The notes: a model not told the origin generated them from the letters alone. DNA of 64,000 nt from Cinnamomum chago (GCA_038049695.1 CP142452.1:92883501-92947500), one strand, 5' to 3'; numbered from the stretch's first letter, positions 13,501 through 26,315 are shown. Translations and numbers: made by a program.

Positions 13501-13569
13501 CTCGACATGATAATACAGGAGATGACCTTGGCTTAAATGACCAGGAAAAACAAACAAAATATAACAAAA

Positions 13570-16500
13570 TTAAGCAGGATTCACAGAACTCTCAGACTTG
13601 TCTGTTTCCATTGGCTCAGGTTGAGCTGGTTGTGCATCTACATTTCCATCCTGTGGGTCCTCAGCACCCTTGCCATGGCTTTCAGGTTGAGCCTCCTCGG
13701 TGGGTTGCTGTGGAGGTGGTGGGGTCTCAGTTGGTGACGGAGGCTTGGGTGGTGCTGGCCTCGGTTTTGTCATTATCGGCCTGCAAAACCTGTTCATGGA
13801 AATTTCTTTTCAACATCTTGAACCATTCGACGACAACAAAAAAAAAAAAAAAAGATCCACATCCACAGCACTCAATCCATCCTAATAAAAATATATGAAA
13901 CATTAGGATTTAGTTATCATCGTAGGCAAACAAAAATGCATTAACATAATGGAAGCTTCTGTAAACTATTGCAAAATTTTGAAGTAAAATATTTATTCAT
14001 ACCTGTCCAGTGTCTCAGCCTTCCTCTTAACATCAGCTGTTAAGAGAACTGGAGTGGCATACTTGGGTAGTGAGTCCTGCTGCTGTTTTTTCTCTATCAG
14101 CCATGCTTCCGCACCCCCACACTCATTCACAACCTACACATGCAAGGATTTTCAGTGGAGAAGTTAACAAAGTGGCTTGACTTCAATTCCCGGGAAAAAA
14201 AAAATAGTAGCAGCATGACTATTATGAGTAGGGAATGCACAAATCTTGAACGCATATATGACATAGTTGTCAATATCATTTTGAACCTCATTTCGGTCTA
14301 GCATCCAAAAAAAAAAAAATTACAGCTGGAATTTTGGTGAAACATTTTAGAATTACGTTTCGAAGAAATATAAAAATAATAAATACATATAAATATATAT
14401 GTAGAAAAATACGAAATAAAACAATAAATACAGATTTAATCCATTCTAGTAAAACTTTTTGGAATTACATTTTAGAGAAATATAAGAAACACTATATAAA
14501 ATACAATATATACATATATATAAAGTAAATATAATAATTATGTAAAATACTATTTCAGCCGAAATTGGCCGAGATTTAAAACGAGAAGTTTTAAATGAAA
14601 TTTCATTTCACATGGCAGAAATGAAAATTTTCAGTCTTTTCGGCAGAAACGGTCTGAAATTAATACCTATGGTACATAAAGAGCTTGAGAGTCGATAGGA
14701 TTACAAAACAAAACAAACACCATAGAACTCTAATTTCAGACAATTTATCCTAGTCAACATTGAAGAGAAATTTCAAAGGACATTCTTCGGAAAATTGCAT
14801 GTATCTTCAAATACCTCTGTTGTTTTTTTCCCAAATTATACAAAGGATTCTAATCTAGATAGGACATTTTTTTTAAAAGCCAATTGGAGATATTTTAACT
14901 GATTGTATGGCTGATCAATTAGACTCTTCACGAACCAGTAACTGCAACTCTAGAATATACAAAAAATCTGTACCTTCTGCTTCTCGGCAATGTCGATGTG
15001 CTCAAATTTAGGATCTTTGGACATAGCTGCATCTCTGTAGCTATTGAAGCAGTGTATGAGATGGTTAATCATTGGACCCCTCTCAGAATTCTCCCTGAAC
15101 CGTTCCTCAATTGGATCACCTTGCTACAAGTCACAATTGCCATCGTCATATATGGCCCAATACAAAAAAATTAAAATAAAATACACACATAAGCAATAAT
15201 GATGATAGATACCTTCTTCAGCTCTTCAAGCTTGGCAACATAAACCCCCTTAGTTTCATCCTCACCATCTTCATATAACCAATCTTCCACTTCCTGAAGC
15301 TTTGCAGAAAATTCATCCCTCTCCGAAGCAGTAACAAAATCCTGATACTTGTCATGAAGCTGGACAATGACGCAAAATTAAGAATTTAGACATTATATAC
15401 AGCCAAAATTTTGGCAGTAGGAATGATCATTTATAAAACGAAGATCATCTACCTTGTTTCTCATGTCATAAACATATGCTTCCACTGCATTCTTCTTGTC
15501 CTTGGTATCTTCCATGACTCTGTCTTGAAGAGCCATGTCAAATTCTTTCTCCACTGCTTTCTGCACATCTGAAGCTTCCATTGCACCATAAACCAACCCC
15601 ACAACTGGGATGTTAACTTTCTTTACCTTCTTTGCAACTTCAACCTGCAGGCCAAAAATGTTTAAACTTGGAGAAATGTATGCTGCTATCAGAACAGTAG
15701 TCCTCCACTGTTAGAAACACAGACCATAAGAACAAGCATTGACCAACGAAAAAAATGCAAGCGAAGCGTAGATAATATGCTTGCAATGAGGGCTTTATGT
15801 GGATCTAACATGTGGCAAGCCAAAGAATATAAATGCAAACTACGTTATAAGGCTTCAATGATAAAATGATCCAGAAAATGGTGGGCCAATTACAAACTAA
15901 ACCTAACACAAAAACAAGTCTACAGGATCTTCGCCCAATTGAAACTCTACGTTCATTTCTCTTCTGCACCTTCATTCTCAATTGTTTGAATAATGAACAT
16001 CATGTCCACTCAAGGGTAACCACATTTGACATTTTGCTTGTGTGCCTTCGATATCTACTGGAATCATAATGAACACCATTACCCAAAGAATGATTAGGTT
16101 TTGTACAGGGACACCCTCATATTTCCTTCGCTAAAATGGATCGTGGATCATATGAGAAACTCAGTGCAACATATGCCAGATGAGGCTATAACTTAAATGT
16201 GATGCCGTGAGAAGGGTAAATGAAACAAAGTACGGTATCAGATTACCCATTCTCCTGTACAAATAAGCAAACGGTCATTGACTACTGCTACAAATGATGA
16301 CAACTGTCCCCAAGCTAAACACAAAGCAGCAATACTATGCTCTCACGAACTCAGACACCAACCAGCCAACCAGCCGGGACCAGAGCACACAACCAAGAAT
16401 TTTATTGCTACACCAAAATAAGTGTTTTAATATGTTACATATTAAAAAAGGCCTACGCACACAGGGCTCATGTCATGTGCTAAAAAAGGTAAGACCCAGG

Positions 16501-17149
16501 CTTCTGTCTGCATATGACCGATGCAACTTCAACCAAATCCCGCCTCTATAAATCCCTCACATTATGGAGAGAATGTACTTATGCCAATGTTAGATCATCT
16601 GCATATGCCAATGCTAGATCATCTGATGCCCCTGTAAACATATCATTGTCGCCGAACATATCTATATGCATAGAGCAAAATTTGTTCTACTGTGGATCAG
16701 AGGAGTAAAAATTTAACTTACAAATGAAAGCAAGAAAGTGTAAATATGGACAGACATCTGCTAGAAGAAAACATATGCAAAAGAAAGAAATTGGTTTCGA
16801 AACAGAATGTGATGACCCGTTTAGTCATTCTAACCACTAAGATGTGATGTAACGGTTAGAAATGCAAACCTTGGTATCTGTTTCCATCTGCACAGGCTTG
16901 TCTCCCAAATCAGGAACACCATTTTCTGCCCTAGAAGCAGAAGCATCAGCAGTAGCTTTGGCATCTTGCATATTAGTGTCACCGTCGCCTGTGTCTGTCG
17001 ACAAAGCTGGAACACTATCATTTGGAACCTCACCTGTGTCCATTTTTGTTTCTTCTTTTGTTGGCTCCTTCATAGTTGATACAGGAACCTCAATTTCTTC
17101 TTCTTCCAGCAGCTGAAATAAATACAAAAAAGGTTCAGAGACAGAGAAG

Positions 17150-17183
<34 letters not shown>

Positions 17184-20100
17184 TTTTCAGCAATTCATCA
17201 AGATCTCACACCAAACAGTTCCCAAACTCACAGTTGCTGATTCAATAGATACAATGCCATGAAGATTCAGACGAACTTTCACTTTCACCTTGGCACGTTC
17301 ACCTTTGGCAGTTTGAAATGGACCAATCTACATAAAAGCCACCATAGCACAATAGAATTTTATCAATGCAACATGCAAATGACAGAAACCATAAATGGTG
17401 CATAATATAGAATGTCAACAATGAAACTAGACATTAAAAGCTAGTCACATACCGTATATGAGCTAATCTTTGATGGTACTTGCAATTCGCTCACATCAGC
17501 ATAATGGACATCAACAGAAAAAGTGCAAGACCTGTAAAATGTTAAGGCCTTGACACATGGTATAGGGCTTCCCTTAGGGAATACAACAGTGCTCTGCTGA
17601 TGATCACTACCTCCATCCTGTGTTTCAGGGGCAGAGCCTTTCCAGGACAAGGCAATTGGGAACGGAAAATACTCATTGACCTTTTGACAAAAAAAATTCC
17701 AGACACAAATAATTAGAAAACGAGTAGCCACTAATCATCTAAAAATTTGCACAATTTCACAAGTTTCCAATTACAAATTTAATATTAAAAAAAAAGTCCC
17801 ATAGCAGATGAAGTGTAAACAGTTGAATTCATGGTAACAATTTTGATGATTAACATCAGATGAAGTATAATTCACAAAAGAGGGCTATTACATCTGAAGG
17901 TAGGAAGATTTTAAAAAAGAAAGTAATGAAAAGGAAAATCATCACTACAACTTATATTCCAAGATGATGGTGATTTAAAATAATAATAATAAACATGTTG
18001 GACTTGTGAAAAGTTTTACGCCAGCTGTAAACCTACTTGATTTAAATATTTATAAAACAATAATATTATTACATCATAATAAATTGAAGATTTTAAATCG
18101 ATGCTTCATTTTAAGAATAATATAAGAAGATCAAGGCCCATCCTAATCAAATGCACACAAGGACACAGGAACACGCACATACATGCATGTGCATGTGCGA
18201 CGCAAAAGCACCCACCTGCATGCACAAGGTGTACCCCACACGGTCCAAATTGTACTTTGGTGGTTGGTTTGTTTTCGAGTTTGTTTCCAGTTGGTGCAAA
18301 AGATTGTGAACGGCATACGGATGATACTCATAGGGAATTAAGGTACAAATAGGTGCTCTTTGATCAGCATATGGCAATAAGATTGAAAGGAAAACTTCAA
18401 AGGCTACCAATCAGATCAACCATAATCTAAGCAAAACGTTGGCCATTCAAGATGCAACACATGCACAAAATGAGTGTAGCATAGATGGGAATGTTGAGAC
18501 AAATACATGATGAAATTGGAAAAAATAAAATCATAAATGAGCACTTTTGAGAAAATTTAGGGATAGCATCAATAAATAATGCATTCAGACTCAAGAGACC
18601 CGCTTGAGATAGTTTGGAAATAGCGAAAGCATGAAAGCAATGATGCCATTGGGGAAAAAAAATTCTGTGCAAGTTGATGGCTCACCAAGGAGAAGTGGTA
18701 GGCTAAAGATAACATGAATGAAAATAACAAGGTTAGATCTAAAAAAGTGCAACCTATCCAGGATTTGGCTCTCCACATACCGAAATAAATAAAGCATAAT
18801 CCTTGTAGCAAACCCCAACATATAGTTGGGAAAAGCATTTAAAGATGATGTAAGCCCTGTTCATTCTCTCCACCATCTCTTGGGAAGATTTAGCTGATTG
18901 ATTTGTTAAGGATGGTGTCAACTGATTTCTTGTTTTCACACTAAGGTTAGCCAGCGTCTTTGCAATCTACGACAATTAAGTTTCACATCACCTCTAACCA
19001 TGTGAGGTTCGATCACTACAAGATTATTATATTCCCCACCTACACAAGCAAATTGTTGATGTAACTCCAAAATGGAATTTTCCCTTTTATTCCTCATCAT
19101 TCGAGAAAGACGCTTGAATTTCTCTTAGATTCAAACCCATACCCAATCACAGGATTAGGATAGATATTTTTTTTATTTCCTACTCACATATGCCCATATC
19201 TTTGCTTTTCTATTAATCTCTAATTCTAATCTAATCTCTAATTCTAATATAGAAAATATAAATTATAGGCTCATCCTTCCATATCCATAAGTCCACCCTT
19301 TGACCCATACTCCAGAACCATCATATTGTCCTAAAGGACGAACTAGCACATATCATCTTTCTTGCCGCCCTACTATGTGTGTATTTTATTATTATTTTTT
19401 AAATGACTGTGTGTGTGTTTACAGTAAAATAGGAGTTTTTGTGCTAGCTTATTTCCTAATTTGAGTATAAAAGAGCCACATGACATAGTAATAGGCACGA
19501 AATGATTGTGATGACATTTTCCACAGCAGCCTTTGGTTCACAGTTTCTCAACAGCAGCCATAACTAAGAAAGACTTAAGAATTAAAAAATGAAAAAAGGC
19601 ACATACATAAAAAAGAAGACCTTACCTGAAACTCTCGGACTTTGAACGTGGGGCTCAGCATTGCACATTGCAGAGCACAACCTCTTGCAACACACTCACT
19701 TGCATTCATAGTGCGCCTTGGCTCCTTCCCAAAGAACTCAGTCAATATCCGAATTATAGCAGGAACACGCGAACCTGACCCAACAACCTCAACAGAATGG
19801 ACACTCTCCACACCAATCCCAGCATCCGAAAGAGCCTTCTCCAACGGCCCCTTCACCCGCTCCAGGATCGGAACGCTAATCTTCTCAAACTCCTCCCTTT
19901 TGATGAATCCTCTAACATCCTTCTCATCCATCAAGCACTCAATATTAAGCGGAGCCTCAGGATTCGCGCTCAGCACCTTCTTCAGCTTCTCACAGGCAGC
20001 CCTAAGCCTCTGGCAGGCCCGCGCATTCTGGTAAACATCGATCTTGTACTCTTCCTTGAACTTCGCGGCAAAATGCCTGAACAGAACCTCATCAAAATCC

Positions 20101-20795
20101 CGCCCTCCAAGTGATCGATCGAATGCATGGGCCAAAATCTTCAATTGCCCCCTCTTGAACCCCACAATGCAGACCTGCATGCTCGCGTGCCCGACATCGA
20201 CAAACGCCACATTCACCTGGTCATTCTCAGGCAAATCGGTCTTGTAGATCCCATACGCAAGAGCAGTTGCAGTTGTCTCGTGAAACAAACGCAGAGGATG
20301 CAAGCCAGCGATCGTGGCCGCATCCAATACCAATCTCCTCTGCACATCAGTGAAATAAACAGGGATCCCAATGCAGCAATCAACAACAGCTGCACTCAGA
20401 TTCTTCTCCGCAATGCTCTTCAGGCCCGATAAAACCATCCCCAAAAGCTGCGTAGGCGTGAAAACGCGCTCTTCCCCAAGGTACCGCACGTGGATCAGCG
20501 GGAATCCATCGGGGCCTTCGGTCACCTTAAAGGGAAGAGATTGCAGATCGCGTTGGAACTCTGGATCCGAGAATGGGCGACCGATTAGACGCTTGATCTG
20601 AGAGATGGCGTTTTTAGGGTTCATAAGGGAGGAAGAAGCACCAGCTGTGCCTAGAAATCGCTGCTTTTCTCCAAAACAGACGATTGCAGGAGTCTCTCGC
20701 TTCGACTCGTCATTCAGGACAACATCAATGCCTCGCTGTCGCGCGACTGCAACGATGCAGCTCTCGTTGCCGAGATCGAAACCTACTACGCTCAT
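13570..20795 (-). CDS. HSP70-15: HSP110-class HSP70 (HSP70-14/15-like), complete
   Basis: Cytosolic/nuclear HSP110-type chaperone; the family serves as nucleotide-exchange factor and holdase for HSP70. Exons on the minus strand: 19626..20795, 17453..17680, 17232..17327, 16870..17112, 15453..15644, 15213..15359, 14974..15123, 14003..14133 and 13570..13780. The total is 2568 bases, 855 residues plus TAA. Start: the ATG at 20795 gives MSVVGFDLGNESC, the HSP110 signature; an in-frame ATG 24 bases upstream is less family-like. Exon 1 encodes the actin-fold ATPase (residues 1-390) with the adenosine motif VGSGSRVPAI. Exons 2-3 are the beta substrate-binding part. Exon 4 is an acidic, Thr/Asp-rich loop (about 499-579). 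Exons 5-8 are the helical lid (WLYEDGEDE, EAWL-EK). The last exon is a Pro/Glu-rich tail without an EEVD end, as expected for this class. Length is close to the Arabidopsis relatives (about 830). Choosing between the near-identical 14 and 15 paralogues is not possible. Confidence 0.93.
14344..14490. repeat. Diverged direct repeat in HSP110 intron 8
   Basis: The phrase TTT-GAATTAC-TTT-GA-AAATATA occurs at about 14346 and 14459, separated by A/T-rich filler. It lies inside an A/T-rich stretch that ends in a GGCCGA/TTTCGGC-like motif, probably an old DNA element whose ends I cannot place. Confidence 0.35.
15700..16860. other. HSP110 intron 4, about 1.2 kb, no recognised element
   Basis: Between the exons at 15644 and 16870. 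I see only ordinary A/T-rich intron DNA with a short direct repeat of a 'gccaatgctagatcatctg'-like phrase near 16583-16625. Confidence 0.45.
17151..17183. repeat. Compound (TA)n(GA)n microsatellite
   Basis: Alternating TA passes directly into GA repeats within HSP110 intron 3. Confidence 0.85.
18330..18850 (+). mobile_element. RTE-type LINE fragment, C-terminal RT region and 3' end
   Basis: The plus strand resembles the last part of plant RTE reverse transcriptase. There is an ACGTTGGCC-TTCAAGATGCAACACATGCAC segment equal to the family's CWP-K-QH-HKM stretch, then LGIASI-like and a GGCTCACCAAGG segment. It ends in CCCAACATATAGTTGGGA-AAGC with a GATG tail. Many frame breaks mark an old copy, in HSP110 intron 1. 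Confidence 0.65.
18860..19560. other. HSP110 intron 1 remainder, nothing recognised
   Basis: A/T-rich, no exon or transposon end identified; only a short direct repeat of 'taatctctaattctaat' near 19215-19245. Confidence 0.45.
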
Positions 20796-20831
20796 CTTCT
20801 TCGATAGAATATCAATCAATCTTCACTCTGC

Positions 20832-21016
20832 CAAACGAATAAAAAAGAAAAAAAAATCTCAAAGTTCCAGAATCGAGATTTAAGATGATGGGATGAAAGA
20901 GAAGAATCAGAGTAATAGATCAAGGAGAGAAACTTAAATTAAATAGGGTTTTAGGTATACAAGATATCAGATCTTAAGACTAGGTTTAAGAAGTAGAGGG
21001 GCTCTTCGATACGCAC
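20832..21016 (-). other. Probable 5' UTR intron of the HSP110 gene
   Basis: On the minus strand a donor AAG|GTGCGT near 21016 and an acceptor TTTGGCAG near 20832 frame a stretch without upstream ATG conflict. The leader exon would lie above 21016. It contains a telo-box-like AGGGTTTTAGG. Splicing is inferred from signals only. Confidence 0.45.
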
Positions 21017-21161
21017 CTTTAGATAGTGAAAGCTTCTGGCTTTCAGAGAAAACTGAAAGATTGGGAGTCGAACGTTTCTCGCGAGAAGTATTGTGGAAAG
21101 AAGAATTGGTGGTAATAGGTAATAAAGCGTGCTAGTGGGGGGCCTTTTTTTTTTTTCTTTC

Positions 21162-21169
21162 TTCTAGAA
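21162..21169 (-). promoter_or_regulatory. Heat-shock element core, proximal
   Basis: TTCTAGAA is a perfect two-unit TTCnnGAA core. It lies about 370 bases upstream of the HSP110 ATG and just above the presumed leader exon, with a second copy at 21302. It fits HSF control of a chaperone gene. Confidence 0.5.
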
Positions 21170-21231
21170 CCGTCTATTTGAGCAAAAAATTAAAGTAAGA
21201 AAGACTGAGAATAAGAAAGAATGGAACGTGG

Positions 21232-21240
21232 AAACCCTAA
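21232..21240 (+). promoter_or_regulatory. Telo-box
   Basis: AAACCCTAA, the plant telo-box often found near start sites of growth- and translation-linked genes, sits between the two heat-shock cores. Confidence 0.45.
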
Positions 21241-21301
21241 AAATGGGACACGCACGGTGTTTGTTTATGGTGGGAGTAGAGCTGGACGACTCTGGAGGTT
21301 G

Positions 21302-21309
21302 TTCTAGAA
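21302..21309 (-). promoter_or_regulatory. Heat-shock element core, distal
   Basis: Second TTCTAGAA core, followed by AGATC; 140 bases from the proximal copy. Confidence 0.45.
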
Positions 21310-21319
21310 AGATCTACTA

Positions 21320-23400
21320 CCTAGGGCGGGAGATCGTAGACAATGGGTTTTCTAATGTCCATTAGTCTTCGGTTTGAACTTTGAACGTTCTGGCTAATTC
21401 GGTTGAATTCTGGTAACAACGGCGGCGTGCTAAGTTGCTAACGCAGCTGAGGTGAGCATCCATGGTGTTTGATTTTTAGTTATTTAGTATTAATTTTTTT
21501 TTTTTTATATAAAATTAGAGCTTTTTTGTCTTTTAAAGACAACAAGAGGTTGATTTTTCAATCCCAAGGGGTCAGGAATACGGTTGATCTCTCCTTCGGA
21601 GTTAGAAATCCTGCTGTCAACTCCCGATTCCCCCTTCTTCAGGAACCAAAGGTTGTTCTTTCCACTTTTTTAAAAGTTTTGAGAAAATTTTAAAATTATG
21701 TACTTTTGATATAATTCCATGTGATTTCTTGTATTGATTCACTTTACTTTACTTTAACTAATTATTTGCCAAACACGCCCGTGAATTGGTAAGAAATTTT
21801 TATTGATTTTTTTTTTTTGTAAAAAGTGAAATTTTTTTTGTCTTTTAATGGTTTGTACTTTTGATATAATAGGTTTTTTCATGTTTGAGAAATAAAGGCT
21901 TTAATTTGCCTAGGGTCTAAGACGGATCGTGACTCTGCCTTACTGGGCAGATAATAGCATGATGCATATTTAATAGGTCTGCAATATAGAAATTGGATGG
22001 AGTGTTGGAATACAAAATTTAGTTTTTGGGCACATGTTTGGCAAATTTTGAGGATGTAGAATAATGGAAAAAAAGAAAAATTTATCCGATCTTCAATTAT
22101 GAAATTTTGAAATACTCACTTCATAGTTTTACAGGCTATAATCGGTTCTTCTCAATCATTGATTATACGCACCAATTTGCATTGAAATTAATAAAAAGAA
22201 TAATTGCTTTTTTATGAATTGGGGTTTTCTTTATTTGATCCCGCTTCTTTTATCATCTATTAATTTAACCATTCTGTTACCAAAAAAGCCAACACCGGAT
22301 CATTTGTTGTACTCTTCAAATATGGGACCCATGTACCGTGATTCTAAAATGCTCTTATTCTTTATTTTTTAAAAGTGGACCTACATTATAATTCATAAAT
22401 GTGGGCCCAATAAGATTTTCAAAAGGTGGCCCCACACAGTGATTCCTAAAAGTGGGTCCTATATTGTGACTTCTAAAGACATGCCCTGTGATCCATGGTC
22501 ATTAACGGGGACATGTTGAAGTTCCCCATGTGGGCCCATGTTATAACGACTAAAGGCCCACATATATATTTCAAGGGTATGTTTCTATGCTGGAACTAAA
22601 GAATTCGTGTCTAAAGAAGTTTTTAAATGTCCAGACATAGCAGAATTTTGAATTCATGGTGCACCCTTGTACTTGAACATTAAAATTTTCCAACAAAAAG
22701 AATTCTCAAATGTCATTTAAGACCTTTCATGTTACTGGAATTTTAAAAAGCTTATGGAGAAATATGAGATTTGCAGACACCAGAGGACATGATGTCACGT
22801 AATGTTAAAAAAAAAAAAACCCAACACCTGAAATTCGTGCAAGAAATTATAGGAAAGAAACCAGCACTAAAGGTGGGGCCCAAGACACGAGTCCTAGATG
22901 TAATTGTGGACAATCGCAAATGATTGGCCCATAAAAGTGCATAAAATCAGATATATGGGTTTGGACTTTTTTTTTAAGTCCATGGAGATTTAATTAAAAC
23001 GTGAAGCTAACAAGGGCGCTCATGGCCAAAGCCAACACAGGCTTGATCCAGGCTCAATTTACTTTGGTTCGGGTTTGGATATGTAATATGGGCCCATTTA
23101 GTATCTTGGTCGGCTTGAGTTGAGTGATATATAAAGCCCAAATTAAAGATTGACCACCCCAACCAAATTTATTAATGAGTGCTCGTAATTCAATGATAAT
23201 TTGTCAAAATAATTATTAGAGAGCACAGTTTGCCTGGCAGCCTCAATAGTCAATATAGATGAGGCCGGCTTGGACCTGGCATGTACTACTTGGGTCGAAT
23301 ATGGGCCAACATTTCTAAAGTCGGGTTCTACATGGATATACATTTTCCCATAGTGACCTACCTCGTGAACACCCTGAAAGCTTACAAGTAGACTGCACGT
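21320..23400. other. Intergenic region without a gene
   Basis: No protein motif on either strand. A loosely repeated phrase of the type GTGATTC-TAAAA-TG(G)-CC recurs between 22330 and 22470 around GTGGGCCC-rich segments, suggesting an old repeat-bearing element. Confidence 0.45.
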
Positions 23401-23419
23401 AGCATACATTATTTTAAGG

Positions 23420-23596
23420 ATAAGGATCCCCTGTTTGGTCCAAACAGGGGATCCCTGCTTGGACCAAACGGGGGTATCCACCTGAGGGGGTGGAGGAAAG
23501 AGAAATTGACTTTTTCTTTCCTCCGCCCCCGCGTGGAGGCCCCTGTTTAATCCAAACAAGGATCCCCTATTTGGACCAAACAGGGGATCCGGTTCC
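23420..23596. mobile_element. Small foldback (nested palindrome) element
   Basis: Both ends carry a near-perfect 31-base palindrome centred on TTTGG(T/A)CCAAA and bordered by GGATCC. The two ends are inverted relative to each other. The centre is a second hairpin: GGGGGTGGAGGAAAGA against TCTTTCCTCCGCCCCC around a 12-base loop. An exact 11-base TTATTTTAAGG flanks both sides (23409-23419 and 23597-23607) and could be the target duplication. No coding capacity. Confidence 0.6.
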
Positions 23597-23893
23597 TTAT
23601 TTTAAGGGGAGTGTTTGCCCAACTTGGATGCATGTTTGTGAATGGGAGGAGGACAAGGGGAGAACAATAGGGTAAAAAAAAAAGTGACAACAAATCATCT
23701 TAGCCATTGACTAACACCCTTAAAACTTAATTTAATCTTCTTTTTTTTAGATTTGATCATACGGCGAGTAAAGGTTAAGGGAGTGCAAATTTAGGCTCAA
23801 TACCAAATTATGGGATGCAAATGGGTTGCACTAATGAGAGTTGGGACCGAGTGGGCCCCATGCCAATGGACTGCACTTGCTTGTGCTTGTAGG

Positions 23894-24643
23894 TAGGGAT
23901 GGGTCGGGGGCAGAATTGGCCTCGTCCCAGCCCTGCACCTCCCTGTCCCCGCCTTGTTCCCGCCCCGCCCCGCAATTCGGAGTATGTTATATATCCCGCG
24001 GGGCCTCGCCCCGATGTGGTGCAACCACAAACATAGTAAATTAAATTTTGAATTGGCTATAAAGAAAAAGGTAAATTCATTTATTTTACATGGTAAAAAG
24101 AACATGAATGTTTCATCTATGTTGTTTCCATGCATTGCTATCTCTAATCATATATGTTATTATAAGCTTAAAGCATGATCTATCATTTTATCATATTCGT
24201 TTTATTTAATATGATTTATCATGTCGCAATTTAACATTATATATGATTAAAGTCAAATAAGCTTAGATATGTTTTTTAACAACTTTAATTAAATTAAATT
24301 TGAATTAGAGGGAATGAGGTTATATTGTATGCTTTTATAATGTCTAGGGTTCAATTACATGTTTAACTTTAAAAAAAGTCTATAATCAATATACTTAACC
24401 CTTAATAACAACATAAAATTAATATATACATTTACATATAATATATGTTTATTTATTATAAAAAAATAAAAAATATATATATTAGAGGATTATTAATTCC
24501 GGGGCGGGGCATGGGGCGAGGCAATGAGGCGGGGTAAGAAACAGACTCATCCCCGCCCCGCCCCGAATTCGGGATATGTTTTTTTGCCCCTTTCCAGCCC
24601 CGTCTAAGAGTCGGGACGGGGCGGGTTAAAAATGTCATCCCTA
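23894..24643. mobile_element. Non-autonomous hAT element
   Basis: The ends are inverted, TAGGGATGGGTCGGGG and TAGGGATGACATTT. They are flanked by 8-base repeats CTTGTAGG (23886-23893) and CTTATAGG (24644-24651), one mismatch apart, the length used by hAT elements. Sub-terminal arms are very G/C-rich and inverted to each other (CCCGCCCCGCCCCG and its complement). The core of about 450 bases is A/T-rich with no transposase. Confidence 0.7.
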
Positions 24644-24651
24644 CTTATAGG

Positions 24652-25850
24652 AGAATATTTTTCATATTTTAATTTAATAGATTGTTTTTATTTATGCCCA
24701 GGGAATCCCGTGCCAACCAGCCTAATAGCCTAAGTCTATGACCCGTATTGACATGCACAGGGATACGGAGTAGCTCGCGTGGCCCCACACATGAGTTGCC
24801 ATTTGAGTGAATAGATGTTCATATCAAAATGCCTGCGAACAAACAGGTTTCAAAATCATGTCCACTATGTTGGTTTGGATGCCTATTGCAATGCCAATTG
24901 TAAAATCTCTCTAGAGTTATAAGGTAAAATGAATTTCGTGCTCCTTTTTCTTTTTGAAGCCAAGGAAGGTGATAATGACATGGAGTCCTGATCCTTTGTT
25001 GCAAGTTCACAGCTATTGCATGGGACCATGGAACACATATATAGAACTCCATCATGGAACACACATGGAGATGATTTAGACTGTCCAAGATGAATCTTAT
25101 CCTCTATACTGACATACACTCTAGTTTTACTTTAAAATGAACTTCGGCTCATTATGTGATTGAGCACCATGACATAAAAGTGTCGGTCAATGACGCGACA
25201 TCTTTCCTTTACGACATTTAACTATGTAATGTAATCCACTTATTATAAACTGAATTTTGAGAATATATCAGCAGAGGGGATAAGATTCGTCTTAACGGTC
25301 CTGGATTATTTACATGCAGGCCTTAAGACGGAGTTATAGATACAGGCGGGATTAAAAAAAAAAAAACTTTGGAGGGGCCACTATGTAAAAAGGGTTATAC
25401 GTTGGGGTTAGCTCTATAACACTTCCTTACGACTCAATTCACATGGGAATTATCCAGACCATTCAAGATTACTCCCATCTCGTCAACCGATGTATCATCG
25501 TATCTAAGTTAAAAATAAATGGACCCCACAATCCGATTGGGCACATGATGGATGCGGTGTAAATTATATTTCCATTATGGTATTCAATCTTATGGTGGGA
25601 CCTATTTATTTTGAGCTAAAACTTAAGGACGTATGGTTATATTAGATTAAATTCGCTTTGAATGGCCTCATTGATCATTATGCAAACCCCGTAGTGGAGT
25701 CCAACAAGGGTTCAATTGTGTACAGTCCTTTTTTCAATGAATGAATAAATTGCCACGTTAGCAAAATTCTTTGGTAAATGGATACAAAAAAAAAAAGAAA
25801 AAAAAAGAGGTTCCATTGAAAGCTATAAAATCGTGTTTGGCGCAGTTTTC
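24652..25850. other. Intergenic, no recognised gene
   Basis: A/T-rich with scattered phrases such as GGACCCCACAATCCGATTGG that look like fragments of dispersed repeats; no clear ends or coding exons. Confidence 0.4.
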
Positions 25851-25869
25851 CTTTTTTCTCAATGAATTC

Positions 25870-26315
25870 GTCTTCACTGTGACCTATGGAGCATAATATT
25901 AGCTTAATCAAAAGACAACATATGTACAAAATGGACGTAGCATAAATGAGAATGTCGGGGTGGATGTTTGACAAAATTAACAAGGATTAAATCGAAATGA
26001 GTGCTTTCGAGAGCATTTAGGAGTAGCAACAATGGGGGATAAAATATTAGATAAACCCGTTTGAGCATGTTCGACATGGGCCAACAATAGCGATGGTGAT
26101 GAAAACCTTGGTGGGTCATAAACCTTGGTTATGAAGATTGATGACCCACCAAGGGAAAGACATAAGCCAAAGAAGACATTAATGAAAGTAGTGAAAATAG
26201 ATATAAAAATATGTAACTTATTTCATGATTTAACCCAAAATATATCAAAATGGTGAAACAAAATTTATATAGCCGACCCTAACATAGTTGGGACAGGGTG
26301 TTGATTATGATAATA
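25870..26315 (+). mobile_element. RTE-type LINE 3' fragment
   Basis: Same order of blocks as the other RTE copies. A CAACATATGTACAAAATGG segment (QHMYKM) comes first, then a GAGCATTTAGGAGTAGCAAC segment (HLGVA). These are followed by GACCCACCAAGGGAAAGAC, and then CCGACCCTAACATAGTTGGGA with a GATTATGATAATAACGACGG tail at the 3' end. Confidence 0.65.

Noticed and set aside
13537-13898. Plus-strand open frames over the HSP110 3' exon
   Set aside because: Antisense shadows of the Pro/Glu-rich C-terminal exon.
19642-20601. Several plus-strand open frames of 67-130 residues
   Set aside because: Antisense shadows of HSP110 exon 1, which shows a full ATPase domain on the other strand.
23841-24638. 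G/C-rich open frames near 24 kb
   Set aside because: They lie in the arms of a hAT element and have only low-complexity Pro/Arg/Gly content.
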